Positions 26,694-35,864 are shown, counted from the first letter of the stretch. The stretch: 64,000 nt of DNA from Pseudalkalibacillus sp. SCS-8 (GCF_040126055.1 NZ_CP143541.1:3224001-3288000), one strand, 5' to 3'. Translations and numbers: made by a program. Notes: generated from the letters alone by a model not told the origin.

Positions 26694-28076
26694 TTATTTA
26701 TATTTGTAGTAATCGAGGATGCCTAGATAGATTGCTTTTGCGGCTTTCTCACGGTATACATCAGATGCCAGCTTTTTAGCATCCTCCGGATTAGAGATAA
26801 ATCCTAGCTCGACGAGTACACCTGGCACATAGTTATCACGGATGACCTGGAAGTTTCCGTGCTTCACGCCGCGGTTGCTCGTGTCGATCGCTTTGTACAG
26901 CCTGTTTTGAATGTACTCAGCTAACTTCCTCGCATCTGAACCGTTCGGTGAATAATAGTTGTAATACGTTTCCGTTCCATGTGCATCTTCACTGCTATGT
27001 TTGTTGGCATGTACACTGATGAAGGTGTCGGAATTTGAATTTTCAGCAATCCACACCCGTTCACTAAGTGAAGGATATCGGCTATCATCCGTCCGTGTCA
27101 TGACTACCTTGGCACCTGCATTTTCAAGATACGCTCGTAGCTTTTTACTTACTGAAAGAACGACTTCTTTTTCCACAAGACCATTCGCAATTGCACCTGG
27201 ATCTGTATGACCGTGACCTGGATCGAGTGTGATGACTTTTCCGTTAATGATTGATAATGGCATTCCTAGATAGGCAGTGTGTACAAACCCTTCATATCCA
27301 GCCCCTTTAACGAACGCCCAGTCCCCGGTTTTAAAATAATAGTTGACTCTTGATCCGTCCTCGAGCCCTCCAGTTGAAGAATAGGAAGTACTAGGTCCTT
27401 TTCTTACATTGAGCCAGTCTGCTTTGACGATGCGTGTCTCAGGAGATGGCTGATCTTTTATGACACGGAAGGAAGAATTCAAGGCACGTGCTGTGAAAAT
27501 CGCGAATTCTCCACGGGTTACTTTTCGAGTCGGTCTGAATGTGTCATCTGTGTAACCAACGGTAATCCCATTGTTTGCAAGTTTGTTAATAACACGATAA
27601 TAATGCGCGAATGGATTCACATCTATGAAATAATAATTTTTGGTAGCTGAGAAATTGAATGCTTTGGCAAGCAGATAAGACATTTCTGACCGTGTCATAT
27701 AATGATCCGGTCGATATGTACCGTCCCCATACCCATTCAGGAATCCTTTCTCATATGCTGATTGAATATAACCCGAAGCATAATCAGACGATCGTACATC
27801 TTTAAAGGATGTCTTTCGCTTTGTTCCATTCAAGCTGAATGTTTTTCCTAATACGACTGCAGCTTCTCTTCTCGTGACCTTGTTATCTGGACGAAACGTG
27901 CCATCTGGATACCCTGTGATAATTCCTTTGCTGATCAGATAATTCACTTTCACTGCCAGTGGATCACTGGAAGAGATGTCTGTGACATGTGTCTGAGCAG
28001 ATACCTTGACATTGGAGACTCCTAACAACGACAATAAAACCATCAACGACAAAGATATACTGACAAACTTTTTCAT
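26694..28076 (-). CDS. SLH-anchored N-acetylmuramoyl-L-alanine amidase (Amidase_3)
   Basis: A secreted zinc amidase that removes stem peptides from MurNAc. It has 460 residues from ATG at 28076 (MKKFVSISLSL, a clear signal peptide); the longer open frame to 28223 has no ribosome site and hydrophilic codons. Three SLH repeats come first (about 30-200; TRRE, TRSE, TRGE), then an SH3 domain (about 225-285, with WLNVRKGPSTSYS). The amidase_3 domain is C-terminal (about 288-455), with zinc/catalytic residues in DPGHGHTD, VEKEV, SVHANKH and VELGF. Two GGGG-rich sites precede the start (AGGGGGAAATTTAGGGGA). Divergent from the FG-GAP gene. Confidence 0.93.
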   Translation of the reverse strand: MKKFVSISLSLMVLLSLLGVSNVKVSAQTHVTDISSSDPLAVKVNYLISKGIITGYPDGTFRPDNKVTRREAAVVLGKTFSLNGTKRKTSFKDVRSSDYASGYIQSAYEKGFLNGYGDGTYRPDHYMTRSEMSYLLAKAFNFSATKNYYFIDVNPFAHYYRVINKLANNGITVGYTDDTFRPTRKVTRGEFAIFTARALNSSFRVIKDQPSPETRIVKADWLNVRKGPSTSYSSTGGLEDGSRVNYYFKTGDWAFVKGAGYEGFVHTAYLGMPLSIINGKVITLDPGHGHTDPGAIANGLVEKEVVLSVSKKLRAYLENAGAKVVMTRTDDSRYPSLSERVWIAENSNSDTFISVHANKHSSEDAHGTETYYNYYSPNGSDARKLAEYIQNRLYKAIDTSNRGVKHGNFQVIRDNYVPGVLVELGFISNPEDAKKLASDVYREKAAKAIYLGILDYYKYK

Positions 28077-28392
28077 TCCCCTAAATTTCCCCCTAAAATT
28101 TGTGCTTGCGACAATATTAGCACAGGATAAAGGGAAAAATTGTAGCAAAATGGGAATTTGAGTCATTTGGTGGATGCATTCGCATCTATATTCCCATAAT
28201 AATTTTTTGTGAGAATATGCCAATTTCCTCTGAAAATTTTCCGTTTCCGACCGATAGGGTCTCCCCTTAGCTATTCATTCCCTCAATTGAATATTCATGT
28301 GCAATCCATTATGATGAATAGGTAATAAACTGAAATTCAATATACATACATAGGAATTGAATTTTCCATGTGTACACGGAGCGTGCAATACC
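28077..28392. other. Divergent intergenic region
   Basis: These 316 bp lie between the amidase-SLH gene (left) and the FG-GAP protein gene (right). They are A/T-rich with a short GC patch near 28246-28270. They presumably hold both promoters. I see no RNA gene or repeat. Confidence 0.45.
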
Positions 28393-31383
28393 ATGAAAAA
28401 AACGATTATTGCTTTCACTATCGTCATCTTATTACTGGATGTATATTTTTTAATGGTGACTAATTCAAAGCCTCAGGTCATCAATGCCTTGATTGTTTAT
28501 GAAGAAGAATCGACCAACCACTTAGATACATATCAACACTTCAAACAAACGTTAGTCGCGAATACGAAGGTCGAAACGATGCCGGTCAACGTGCTTGATT
28601 CCGTCGATTTGACCAATTACGAGGTCATTTACCTTGATCAATCCATCATCGGTACACCGTCATTCAACAATGCGAAAGAACCGATACAGGATTTCGTCCG
28701 GAAAGGTGGACATTTATTCCTTGAGAACGAATTTTACAAAGAATTTCCGAAGTCGTTCCTTGGGGCAAAAGCCTTCAAAGAAATTGATGAAATCCCAGAA
28801 AACCTTGATTATCCTGTCGTAAACAGGGATATTAAGGGCGTTCAAAATACCATCAAACAATTCAGTCATGACCTTCTCCACAATCGGAATATCAAGGATG
28901 TTGATGAACTCCAATTAGGTGTTGGTGTCATACCATCAGATGCGCAGCCGATCGTTACATTTGGCGATCTATCTCTATATACCTTGAACCAATATAAAGA
29001 TGGATCCGTTTTCCTTGCAAGCAAGCTGCTGCCTAATGACCAGTTCCTCACCTCATTCGATTTCAGCAAACAAAATCCGAACCAGGAATCGTTCAATTAT
29101 ACGTACATGACCGGGAACTACCTATTCCGGAATGAGTATCTTTCCTATGTCGCAAAAGAAATGTACGGATACTCCGTTTCAAAAGTCATCGGCACCCACG
29201 GGCGTCCAGGATTCGCGATGGAATACACAATCGAACACAAGCAAGACTTCAAAAACAATAATTTGCAATCCTTCATGGAGAAGATTCAAACAGAAAAGCT
29301 CGTCCCTTCCCTTTCTTTAGCAAGGGAGATCTATGAACCGGATACATGGAAAGAGACGATCTCATCCCACATCAATACAGGGAATCCAAGTGATCCCCTA
29401 TTTGAAGGAGAACAGACCCTCTTTTCTTCAGGAACACCCCTCAAGGCCGGGAATCATACGTTAACCCTGCAGACGTATCCGCACAAAGTGAAGTTCAACG
29501 AGGAAATTAAGCTGCCCTATCGTGCTTATATTGATACAGCGGATGTGAATAAAGACGGCCACGCCGATTTAATCGCAGGAAGTGCCGATGGGAAGCTTCA
29601 CTATTACGAAGGAACCAAGCAGGACAAGGATCAACCGTGGCAACTAAAGTCGAAGGGTTACCTCCGATTTGAAACCGATCAAATCATCGATCTAGGAAAT
29701 TACACGACTCCAACCTTCTACGACTACAATAAGGATGGACTCGTCGATATCATTACAGGTAACCAAGCAGGAGACATTGTCGCCCTAATTCAAAATGAGG
29801 ACGAACAGTTCGAAGCACCTGTTGACTTGGTCGATCAAGAAAAATCCCATTCTATGGTTGCGCCTGTAATCAGGGACATAGATGGAGACGAGATTGATGA
29901 TTTGATATATGGAACTTCAGAAGGAGAAATGTTCTACCGCTTAGGAGAAAAAGAGGATACAGATAATACCTCAGAGGAAGAAAGCCTTCTTTCGTTTTCA
30001 GATGAGGAAAAGAAACTGGTCAGTACATCCGGATCCATTGAAGTGGATGGGTTCGCTGCACCTAAAATCGTGGACTATGACGACAATGACAAGCTCGATT
30101 TGCTGATTGGGATGAAGTCTGGCTACATTCATCGATATGAATTGGAAAAGTCCAATCAATGGGTTAATAAAGGATACATTGAAGGTAAGACTGAAAACCG
30201 CTTCGGAAGTAAATATCTATGGGGTGGCAAAAATTCCGTTCCAGCATTTGCTGACATTAACGGTGACCAAATCAAGGATTTGCTAGTCGGTCAGATCGCT
30301 TATGGGGATCCTGTTGCAATTGATTCGGATGAGTTTGTTTATCAGACAGAACTCACATCGCTGACTGAATCACTTAAAAAATATGCAACGAATATGAAGC
30401 CGCACCTTTACCTCAAGTCCTATAAAACAAAGGACGATTATGAGGAAGAGTTGAAGGCCCAACGGCAAGCTTTTGAAGCGTATGGATTGGACTGGAACCA
30501 AACAGGGATGACGTATCATAAAAATCCATTAGCCGAAGAACCTCTTAATCCGAAAAAACTTCCTGATTTTGAAGGCATAAGGTGGAAAACAGCTACCCAT
30601 ACTGACGAAGAAGAGCAGCCGAACCAATTGACCATTCCGTTTGTAAGGATGGACGGAAAAGTGCTGACAGGCGAGGTTTATCACGAACCGAATATAGGCG
30701 AAAATACACCATTCCAAACCTACGATCGATTTGATTTGCCATTCAGTGAACGGTTGACTTCAGTGAAAGGCGATGCCTGGTTGAAAAGACTGGCGAATTA
30801 CAGTAAGCAGATGGACTACAACAACATGTCCGAGCAACAATTGTACAAGTCCGTTCTGGCAGCACAACAAACAACGAGTACCTTGAATTACAACCCAATC
30901 GAGAAAGTATTTTCCGATTTTCAAAACCTGTTACGGCGCAAGCTGCACCATACCGTTTATATCGAAAACAATGAGAATAACGAAATCGATGCGGAATTGA
31001 TTGGACCTTATAATCAATCCATCGGCTACAAAGTAGAGTTGGGCGAAAAGTATACAGGCTTCCTGTTCAACACAGATGCGCCGATTTATATGAACAAAGG
31101 CTCCACCCTTTACTTTTCTGGAAAAGAAAAAATAAAGCTGAAGCTCGCAACAGAGTATATAGATGAACCACATATTGTGCGAAGCAACATCCCAATTGAA
31201 GTTGACGAAAACAATCGAAACGTAACAATCAATCTTCTTGATTCAGGGATGCAGCAAATCAAGGTCTATGCTCCAGAAGGATTGAAGTTGACGGACGATG
31301 AATGGGACGTTGAACAACGAGGACGCACCTATATTCTGACACGATATGGCGGCCAGACGACTTTGAATTTTTCATATAAATAA
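28393..31383 (+). CDS. Large membrane-anchored FG-GAP/VCBS repeat surface protein
   Basis: A 996-residue protein from ATG at 28393 (MKKTIIAFTIVILLLDVYFL, a signal anchor); an in-frame TTG at 28357 has no good site. Residues about 25-250 look like a glutamine-amidotransferase-like alpha/beta domain (INALIVYEE, YEVIYLDQS, GGHLFLENE). A beta-propeller follows with five FG-GAP/VCBS calcium motifs: DVNKDGHADLI (about 380), DYNKDGLVDII (445), DIDGDEIDDLI (495), DYDDNDKLDLL (561) and DINGDQIKDLL (621). The last 330 residues are unrecognised and end in a beta-rich tail. No SLH, LPXTG or enzyme motif is seen. It sits in the SLH cluster with its own terminator. A surface-polysaccharide or adhesion role is conjecture. 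Confidence 0.8.
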   Translation: MKKTIIAFTIVILLLDVYFLMVTNSKPQVINALIVYEEESTNHLDTYQHFKQTLVANTKVETMPVNVLDSVDLTNYEVIYLDQSIIGTPSFNNAKEPIQDFVRKGGHLFLENEFYKEFPKSFLGAKAFKEIDEIPENLDYPVVNRDIKGVQNTIKQFSHDLLHNRNIKDVDELQLGVGVIPSDAQPIVTFGDLSLYTLNQYKDGSVFLASKLLPNDQFLTSFDFSKQNPNQESFNYTYMTGNYLFRNEYLSYVAKEMYGYSVSKVIGTHGRPGFAMEYTIEHKQDFKNNNLQSFMEKIQTEKLVPSLSLAREIYEPDTWKETISSHINTGNPSDPLFEGEQTLFSSGTPLKAGNHTLTLQTYPHKVKFNEEIKLPYRAYIDTADVNKDGHADLIAGSADGKLHYYEGTKQDKDQPWQLKSKGYLRFETDQIIDLGNYTTPTFYDYNKDGLVDIITGNQAGDIVALIQNEDEQFEAPVDLVDQEKSHSMVAPVIRDIDGDEIDDLIYGTSEGEMFYRLGEKEDTDNTSEEESLLSFSDEEKKLVSTSGSIEVDGFAAPKIVDYDDNDKLDLLIGMKSGYIHRYELEKSNQWVNKGYIEGKTENRFGSKYLWGGKNSVPAFADINGDQIKDLLVGQIAYGDPVAIDSDEFVYQTELTSLTESLKKYATNMKPHLYLKSYKTKDDYEEELKAQRQAFEAYGLDWNQTGMTYHKNPLAEEPLNPKKLPDFEGIRWKTATHTDEEEQPNQLTIPFVRMDGKVLTGEVYHEPNIGENTPFQTYDRFDLPFSERLTSVKGDAWLKRLANYSKQMDYNNMSEQQLYKSVLAAQQTTSTLNYNPIEKVFSDFQNLLRRKLHHTVYIENNENNEIDAELIGPYNQSIGYKVELGEKYTGFLFNTDAPIYMNKGSTLYFSGKEKIKLKLATEYIDEPHIVRSNIPIEVDENNRNVTINLLDSGMQQIKVYAPEGLKLTDDEWDVEQRGRTYILTRYGGQTTLNFSYK

Positions 31384-31393
31384 GACTAGAACG

Positions 31394-31417
31394 GGTCTCA
31401 CTAACGAATGTGAGACC
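31394..31417 (+). terminator. Terminator of the FG-GAP protein gene
   Basis: GGTCTCAC pairs with GTGAGACC around TAACGAAT, followed by ATTTTTT. Confidence 0.9.
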
Positions 31418-31557
31418 TATTTTTTATGAAAAAGCGCATTTCCAGTGTCGAAAGATTTATTTTCGTAAAATAAAAAATGGTAGTAATTGATAGTGCTTTT
31501 TTTGGTAGTATCAGGTAAAATGGGCTTGTTGTTTAATTTTAAGGGGGTTAAGGAAGA

Positions 31558-32586
31558 ATGAAGAAGTTTCTAGCAAGTCTATTTGCGGTACTATTGGTTG
31601 TCGGTACCATCTCACCATTTGCGGCTGAGGCATCTATGGAGAATTATTATCCAGCTGACTTAGATGACCATTGGGCAGCCGAAACGATGTATCAATTGAT
31701 TGATGCAGACATCATGAAGGGGTACTTAAAGGCAGGCGTCATGTACGCAAAGCCGAAAAAAGAAATTACGCGTGCAGAAGTAACAGCTTTGCTCGTACGT
31801 TCACTAGATTTGAAAACGACCAAACAAGGAAAAACATTCTCTGACGTACCAAAGGGCAAGTGGTTCTATGAGCCGATCATGACCGCAAGTGCGCTTGGCA
31901 TCGTAAACGGCACATCTGAAACAACGTTCAAACCGGACAAGAGCATTACACGTGAAGAACTCGCGACGATGATTGTTCGTGCATTTGAAAGCGTGAAGAC
32001 AATTGACTTCACACAAGGAACACCAGCTAACTTCTCTGATAAAAATACATTCTCTACATGGGCTGTTCCATTTATCAACAAAGCTAGTGCAGTTGAAATC
32101 GTTCAAGGTTCCAATGGTAAATTCTCACCTAAAAACACAGCAACACGTGCTGAAACGTCAACAATGCTATTGAATGCATTATTGACAGAATCTACCAATC
32201 TACCAAATGATGAAGAATTGATCAATCTAGTCATGAACAATGAGAATGAATTGTATAAGCACTACCAGGCGGAAACGTTTGAAAATACGTATCCTATCAT
32301 TGATCAATATACGCTAGGCTTCTTACATGCAGTTTTGACAGAGAGCAACGATATTTGGATTGATTATAGAGATCAAGGTTATGACATCGCAATCGAGCAA
32401 GTCGAACCAACTGCAACCGGTGTAGTAGGGAAAAATACACGCATGGCTGTAGTCGAGGTTACAGGTCTAAGCTATGATGTAACGATTTCATATGATGGAA
32501 AAATAGAGGCACAATGGACCGATGAAGCGAATTATTACTTCCTACGTAAAGTGGATGGCGAATGGAAGATCTATTCTCAACAATAA
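31558..32586 (+). CDS. SLH-domain surface protein with C-terminal NTF2-like domain
   Basis: A 342-residue secreted protein. The signal peptide ends near AAEAS (residues 22-27). Three SLH repeats cover about 32-215, with TRAE, TREE and TRAE motifs. The C-terminal 125 residues (ELINLVMNNENELYKHYQAE to VDGEWKIYSQQ) have the helix-then-sheet pattern of NTF2-like/SnoaL folds often used as small binding domains. It has no recognisable catalytic residues. AAGGGGG and AGGAAG precede the ATG. It ends the surface block, just before inverted repeat copy B, and has its own terminator. Confidence 0.85.
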   Translation: MKKFLASLFAVLLVVGTISPFAAEASMENYYPADLDDHWAAETMYQLIDADIMKGYLKAGVMYAKPKKEITRAEVTALLVRSLDLKTTKQGKTFSDVPKGKWFYEPIMTASALGIVNGTSETTFKPDKSITREELATMIVRAFESVKTIDFTQGTPANFSDKNTFSTWAVPFINKASAVEIVQGSNGKFSPKNTATRAETSTMLLNALLTESTNLPNDEELINLVMNNENELYKHYQAETFENTYPIIDQYTLGFLHAVLTESNDIWIDYRDQGYDIAIEQVEPTATGVVGKNTRMAVVEVTGLSYDVTISYDGKIEAQWTDEANYYFLRKVDGEWKIYSQQ

Positions 32587-32599
32587 TAGCTAATAGCGA

Positions 32600-32627
32600 A
32601 AGGCTGGACCAGTTACGGTTCAGCCTT
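32600..32627 (+). terminator. Terminator of the SLH/NTF2-like gene
   Basis: AAGGCTGGACC pairs with GGTTCAGCCTT (one wobble) around AGTTAC, followed by TTTATTTTTT. Confidence 0.9.
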
Positions 32628-32668
32628 TTTATTTTTTGGCGCTGTTAGCTTTTTAGTGATATTCAACG

Positions 32669-32783
32669 AAAAAAGAAGCGTAAGGCGGCGACTCCAGCGG
32701 GAAAAGCAACAGCTGAAGACCCCGCAGAGCGAGGAACGAGGTCTGTGAGGCTGAAGCGTTGCCCGCGGAAAGCGTCCGCCTGG
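32669..32783 (-). repeat. Dispersed repeat copy B (about 115 bp), inverted relative to copy A
   Basis: Read on the minus strand it matches copy A at 20025-20140 almost base for base: CAGGCGGACGCTTTCCGCGG at one end and GCCGCCTTACGCTTC at the other. The few differences lie near CTCACAGACC and in CAGCTG. It starts about 40 bp after a terminator and ends 20 bp before the GNAT gene stop. Confidence 0.85.
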
Positions 32784-32802
32784 AGCTGTTCTTTAATTAG
32801 GC

Positions 32803-33237
32803 CTAATTCTCAAGAGATTTCGAATACCCGATACTTTTATTCTCGTAACCCATTTTACGATAGAATTGATGCGCCTCTCTTCGTTCATCGCGATTTCCAC
32901 TATTCAGCTCAATTGAAATAGCGCCCTGCTCTTTTGCCCATTCCTCGGCTTGTTCTAACAGTTTTCTACCGATTCCTTTTCTCCGATGCTTTGCGTCTAC
33001 AACAAAAGCGACAATTCGGACATATGTACCGTCCCGCTCATAAAACATACTTTTATTTAATCCAACCATCCCAACTGCTTTTCCGTCGAGATCCCCTACA
33101 AACGTGGTGTAAGATGGTTCTGCTAAAATATGATTAAAACGTTCTTCCATTTTGTCTACGGAGGTCGGATAACCGAGCTGCTCCATCAATGATGTTAAAT
33201 CTTCAATGTCCTCAATGGAGGCTTTTCTGATTTTCAT
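32803..33237 (-). CDS. GNAT family N-acetyltransferase
   Basis: A 144-residue GCN5-related acetyltransferase. Acetyl-CoA-binding motif A is visible as VVDAKHRRKGIGRKLLEQAEEWA (R/Q-x-x-G-x-G/A at RRKGIGR), followed by motif B with the FYRKMGYE signature near the end. The opening MKIRKASIEDIEDLTSLMEQLGYP is typical of single-domain GNATs. The acceptor substrate cannot be told from sequence. It is close to the inverted repeat and the head of a run of small leftward genes. Confidence 0.88.
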   Translation of the reverse strand: MKIRKASIEDIEDLTSLMEQLGYPTSVDKMEERFNHILAEPSYTTFVGDLDGKAVGMVGLNKSMFYERDGTYVRIVAFVVDAKHRRKGIGRKLLEQAEEWAKEQGAISIELNSGNRDERREAHQFYRKMGYENKSIGYSKSLEN

Positions 33238-33288
33238 GTTTATGACCAGGCCCTCCTTTAAAACTTCATATCAAGGTCTCAAAATATT

Positions 33289-33579
33289 TTAATGCTTATT
33301 CCTCTTAAAGACTTTCATTGGCAAATAGATGGCTATAAATAAAAAGATCCCCACCCATAACCAATAACCGATATTCTGATCTTCAGCTACATTCGTATCC
33401 AGAATCCAATCAATAAGGAACATACCAAGGGGACCAAGTACCGATACCCCTATCGCAACGATTAAAAAAGATTCTAAGAAGGATTTTATATCGAAAGCTT
33501 TGTCCTCAGTTTTACGTGCTGATCGATAGCCTTCCATTACGGAAAAGGTTAGCACTAAAATAATCATTGAAATGTTCAT
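33289..33579 (-). CDS. Small membrane protein of unknown function
   Basis: A 96-residue protein from ATG at 33579 (MNISMIILVLTFSVMEGYRS), preceded by GGCGGTGAAGAG; the in-frame ATG at 33600 is less well placed. Three membrane helices are predicted: about 3-16, 37-58 and 70-90. A basic end (FKRNKH) suggests a cytoplasmic C-terminus. I do not recognise the family. It lies 51 bp upstream of the GNAT gene on the same strand and could be co-transcribed. Confidence 0.6.
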   Translation of the reverse strand: MNISMIILVLTFSVMEGYRSARKTEDKAFDIKSFLESFLIVAIGVSVLGPLGMFLIDWILDTNVAEDQNIGYWLWVGIFLFIAIYLPMKVFKRNKH

Positions 33580-33644
33580 CTCTTCACCGCCTAACATCAT
33601 ACCTCTTCTATTAAACCATTGGTGTGATGAAGCGACAAGACCAC

Positions 33645-34022
33645 CTAATTATGTACTTCCTTCGGGACACTCCATAAATAATATCTCCTCGAGTATTGTC
33701 TTGTACTAATCGTAACGACGTCTTCACCCTTTTTGAAAACCAGACCTGAACCCATTTGCTCTTTAAAAGACCAACCTTTATCTTTCATAAACTCCTTCAC
33801 CATGCCATATGGATACTTTTTCTTGGATTCCGCCACATATTTGGTTTCCTTTTCATTTCTTTCCACCATTTTATATCCATGATTCGATACTTCCAACTTC
33901 ATAATTGAATAGAGGTATGGAAGTGGATTGCCCTCTTGATACAGAGCACTTCCAAATACAAATAATAGGAAGCCGAAGAATAGTAATATAACAAAACCAG
34001 ATACCAATAAGGTCTTTTTCAA
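33645..34022 (-). CDS. Membrane-anchored protein of unknown function
   Basis: A 125-residue protein with one N-terminal membrane helix (MKKTLLVSGFVILLFFGFLL) and a hydrophilic outside domain of about 95 residues. It contains the segment YPYGMVKEFMKDKGWSFKEQ and ends VPKEVHN. The layout resembles small Bacillus proteins of the DUF3139/YdeH kind, but I cannot assign a family. It is on the same strand as the next gene, 65 bp before it. Confidence 0.55.
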   Translation of the reverse strand: MKKTLLVSGFVILLFFGFLLFVFGSALYQEGNPLPYLYSIMKLEVSNHGYKMVERNEKETKYVAESKKKYPYGMVKEFMKDKGWSFKEQMGSGLVFKKGEDVVTISTRQYSRRYYLWSVPKEVHN

Positions 34023-34096
34023 GTCATCACCCCTATAAACAAAACACTATCTCTCAATTCAACACATACTACCATGAACCCTTTTTGGACAAAAAA

Positions 34097-34120
34097 AGAG
34101 CGCCCATCTCGGGTCGCTCT
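34097..34120 (-). terminator. Terminator of the dehydrogenase-domain gene
   Basis: On the minus strand AGAGCGACCC pairs with GGGCGCTCT (one bulge) and is followed by a T7 tract. Confidence 0.85.
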
Positions 34121-34128
34121 CACTTAAA

Positions 34129-34680
34129 TTAATAGGCTGCCTCTAGCTGCTGTTCAAGGGCTTCTGCATGCTCAGGGTATGTGTGATATATGTTTTCCTT
34201 ATATGGTTCGTAGAGGTATTCGAGGATTTCTTCTGATTGTCTGCATCGTGTCCCGACCGCAATCTCCTCTTCAGCCAGCCCGCCTGGATTTGAAACCACA
34301 TCAAACATAATTGGGAACTTTCCGAATTTCTCACGCAAACGATTCACGGCCCATTTGTTTGTCCCCACTGGGGCATGGTTGTTGATGACTAAAATAAAGT
34401 CGTGACGCACGTATGCTGAGATTTCATCTAATATTTCTTCAAATTCCGAAAGGTTCACGATTCCTTTCTCTTCGAAAAGATCGCCTGCATCTACAAAAAT
34501 GATCGAAGCCTCTTTATAAGCTGCTGTTTTGTCGTTTGTAACGGTGAATAGCGGATGTTTATCAGCATGGTGACTAAGCTTGCTATCCGTAAGCCATGTT
34601 ACCGGAAATCCGTTCTCAGAAAGCTTTTTCCCTGTGGCATAGCCATACTTACCTGAACCGACAAATGCAATGCGCTTCAT
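34129..34680 (-). CDS. Stand-alone N-terminal NAD-binding domain of a UDP-sugar dehydrogenase-like protein
   Basis: A 183-residue protein from ATG at 34680 (GGGGA lies 5 bases upstream; an ATG at 34692 is too close to its site). It resembles only the first, NAD-binding domain of UDP-glucose/UDP-ManNAc dehydrogenases. The Rossmann motif reads GSGKYG in RIAFVGSGKYGYATGKKL. NHAPVGT stands where STVPVGT is usual, and SNPGGLAEEE where SNPEFLREG is usual. The middle and C-terminal domains with the catalytic Cys (full enzymes are about 430 residues) are absent, though the gene is open, has a good ribosome site and its own terminator. A normal 6-dehydrogenase activity is therefore unlikely. Confidence 0.75.
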   Translation of the reverse strand: MKRIAFVGSGKYGYATGKKLSENGFPVTWLTDSKLSHHADKHPLFTVTNDKTAAYKEASIIFVDAGDLFEEKGIVNLSEFEEILDEISAYVRHDFILVINNHAPVGTNKWAVNRLREKFGKFPIMFDVVSNPGGLAEEEIAVGTRCRQSEEILEYLYEPYKENIYHTYPEHAEALEQQLEAAY

Positions 34681-34877
34681 AAAGATCCCCATCCCCTTCT
34701 GTTCTTTCTATCGATTTGATTTATGTTCACTTACAGATTTGGAATATATTTTGTATTAAAATTGTATCAACCGATTGTAAACCCCATGTTAAGTTTTCCT
34801 GTGATTTTATTAAATCTCCCTATATACAAAAAAAGCATGACCTTAAAGTATTACCCTAGGCCAAGCTCTTTAAACAT

Positions 34878-35864
34878 TTAATTCAATTCTTCTATTTTTT
34901 GAAGTAACGTTGCACCATCGTAATCATCCACAACATTCAATCGCTTCAATCGGAAAGGATCGGCATCTTTCACATTGATTCCTTTTTGCACGGTGTAACC
35001 GATCTTATATCCTAGTTCCTTTGCAGCTGCTATGACGTGATCATTGTGTGCGCCATATGGATAAGCGATGGACACGACTTCTTTTCCAAGCTGTTCTTCA
35101 ATGATTTCTTTTGATTGTTGGAGATCCTTTTTGACCCGTTCGTAATAAGCCTCATCCGATTCACCTTTCGCTTTTGTCGTTAAAGCAGGACCTCTCTTAG
35201 TTTCACTTTCGACATAAACATGGCTATTGTATGTATGGCTTTGGATATCAATCCATCCTGATTCATACATCTCTTTCGTTTCTTCCCACGTAAGGTGCGG
35301 ATAGTGGCCTGGTGTTTCATCCTGGTGATCGACAACGACGTAGATCGTCGCCTTCATGCCATGCTCCTTCAGAATTGGATATGCGATGGTGTAATTGCTT
35401 CGATAACCATCATCAATCGTAATCAGAATCGGATTTTCTGGAAGTGGCTGGTTCTCAAATAAGTAATCGTGCAGCTCATCATCTGAGATGGTGTTGTAAC
35501 CCGCTTCCTTCAATGCCGTCATTTGTTCTCTGAACCGCTCCGTCGAAACGACCGTACTCTCGGCCAATTCTTCGTCAAAATGATGATACATCAGGATTGG
35601 AATCTCATGGTCTTTAATTACAGCTTCTATCTTGTCATCCGCTTTTTCTGCGTCCGTTTCTTCTGTGATAGTTGTCGAAGCAACCTCGACTTCAGGTGCC
35701 TCTTTTTTCTCAACCGTTTTTGCCTTACTCTCTACTAAAGCTTCAGTTGAGTTTGGCAATTCGGTCGCAACTTTTCCCGCACTCGAATAATAGTTTCCGA
35801 ATATAACGAAAACCACAACAAAAACAACTCCACCTAAAACCAACACCCTTAACTTCTCCCCCAA
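34878..35864 (-). CDS. Membrane-anchored polysaccharide deacetylase (CE4/NodB family)
   Basis: A 328-residue protein: N-terminal anchor helix (about 6-25), an acidic Glu/Val/Thr-rich linker (30-85), then a NodB deacetylase domain (about 90-320). Motif 1 ITIDDGYRSN, motif 2 SHTYNSH (metal histidines) and motif 3 YPYGAHND are present. The opening IPILMYHHFDE is typical of IcaB/PgaB-like N-deacetylases of exopolysaccharide or peptidoglycan. It probably removes acetyl groups from GlcNAc polymers outside the membrane. It is upstream of the truncated dehydrogenase and downstream of wecB on the same strand, with terminators on either side. Confidence 0.92.
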   Translation of the reverse strand: MGEKLRVLVLGGVVFVVVFVIFGNYYSSAGKVATELPNSTEALVESKAKTVEKKEAPEVEVASTTITEETDAEKADDKIEAVIKDHEIPILMYHHFDEELAESTVVSTERFREQMTALKEAGYNTISDDELHDYLFENQPLPENPILITIDDGYRSNYTIAYPILKEHGMKATIYVVVDHQDETPGHYPHLTWEETKEMYESGWIDIQSHTYNSHVYVESETKRGPALTTKAKGESDEAYYERVKKDLQQSKEIIEEQLGKEVVSIAYPYGAHNDHVIAAAKELGYKIGYTVQKGINVKDADPFRLKRLNVVDDYDGATLLQKIEELN

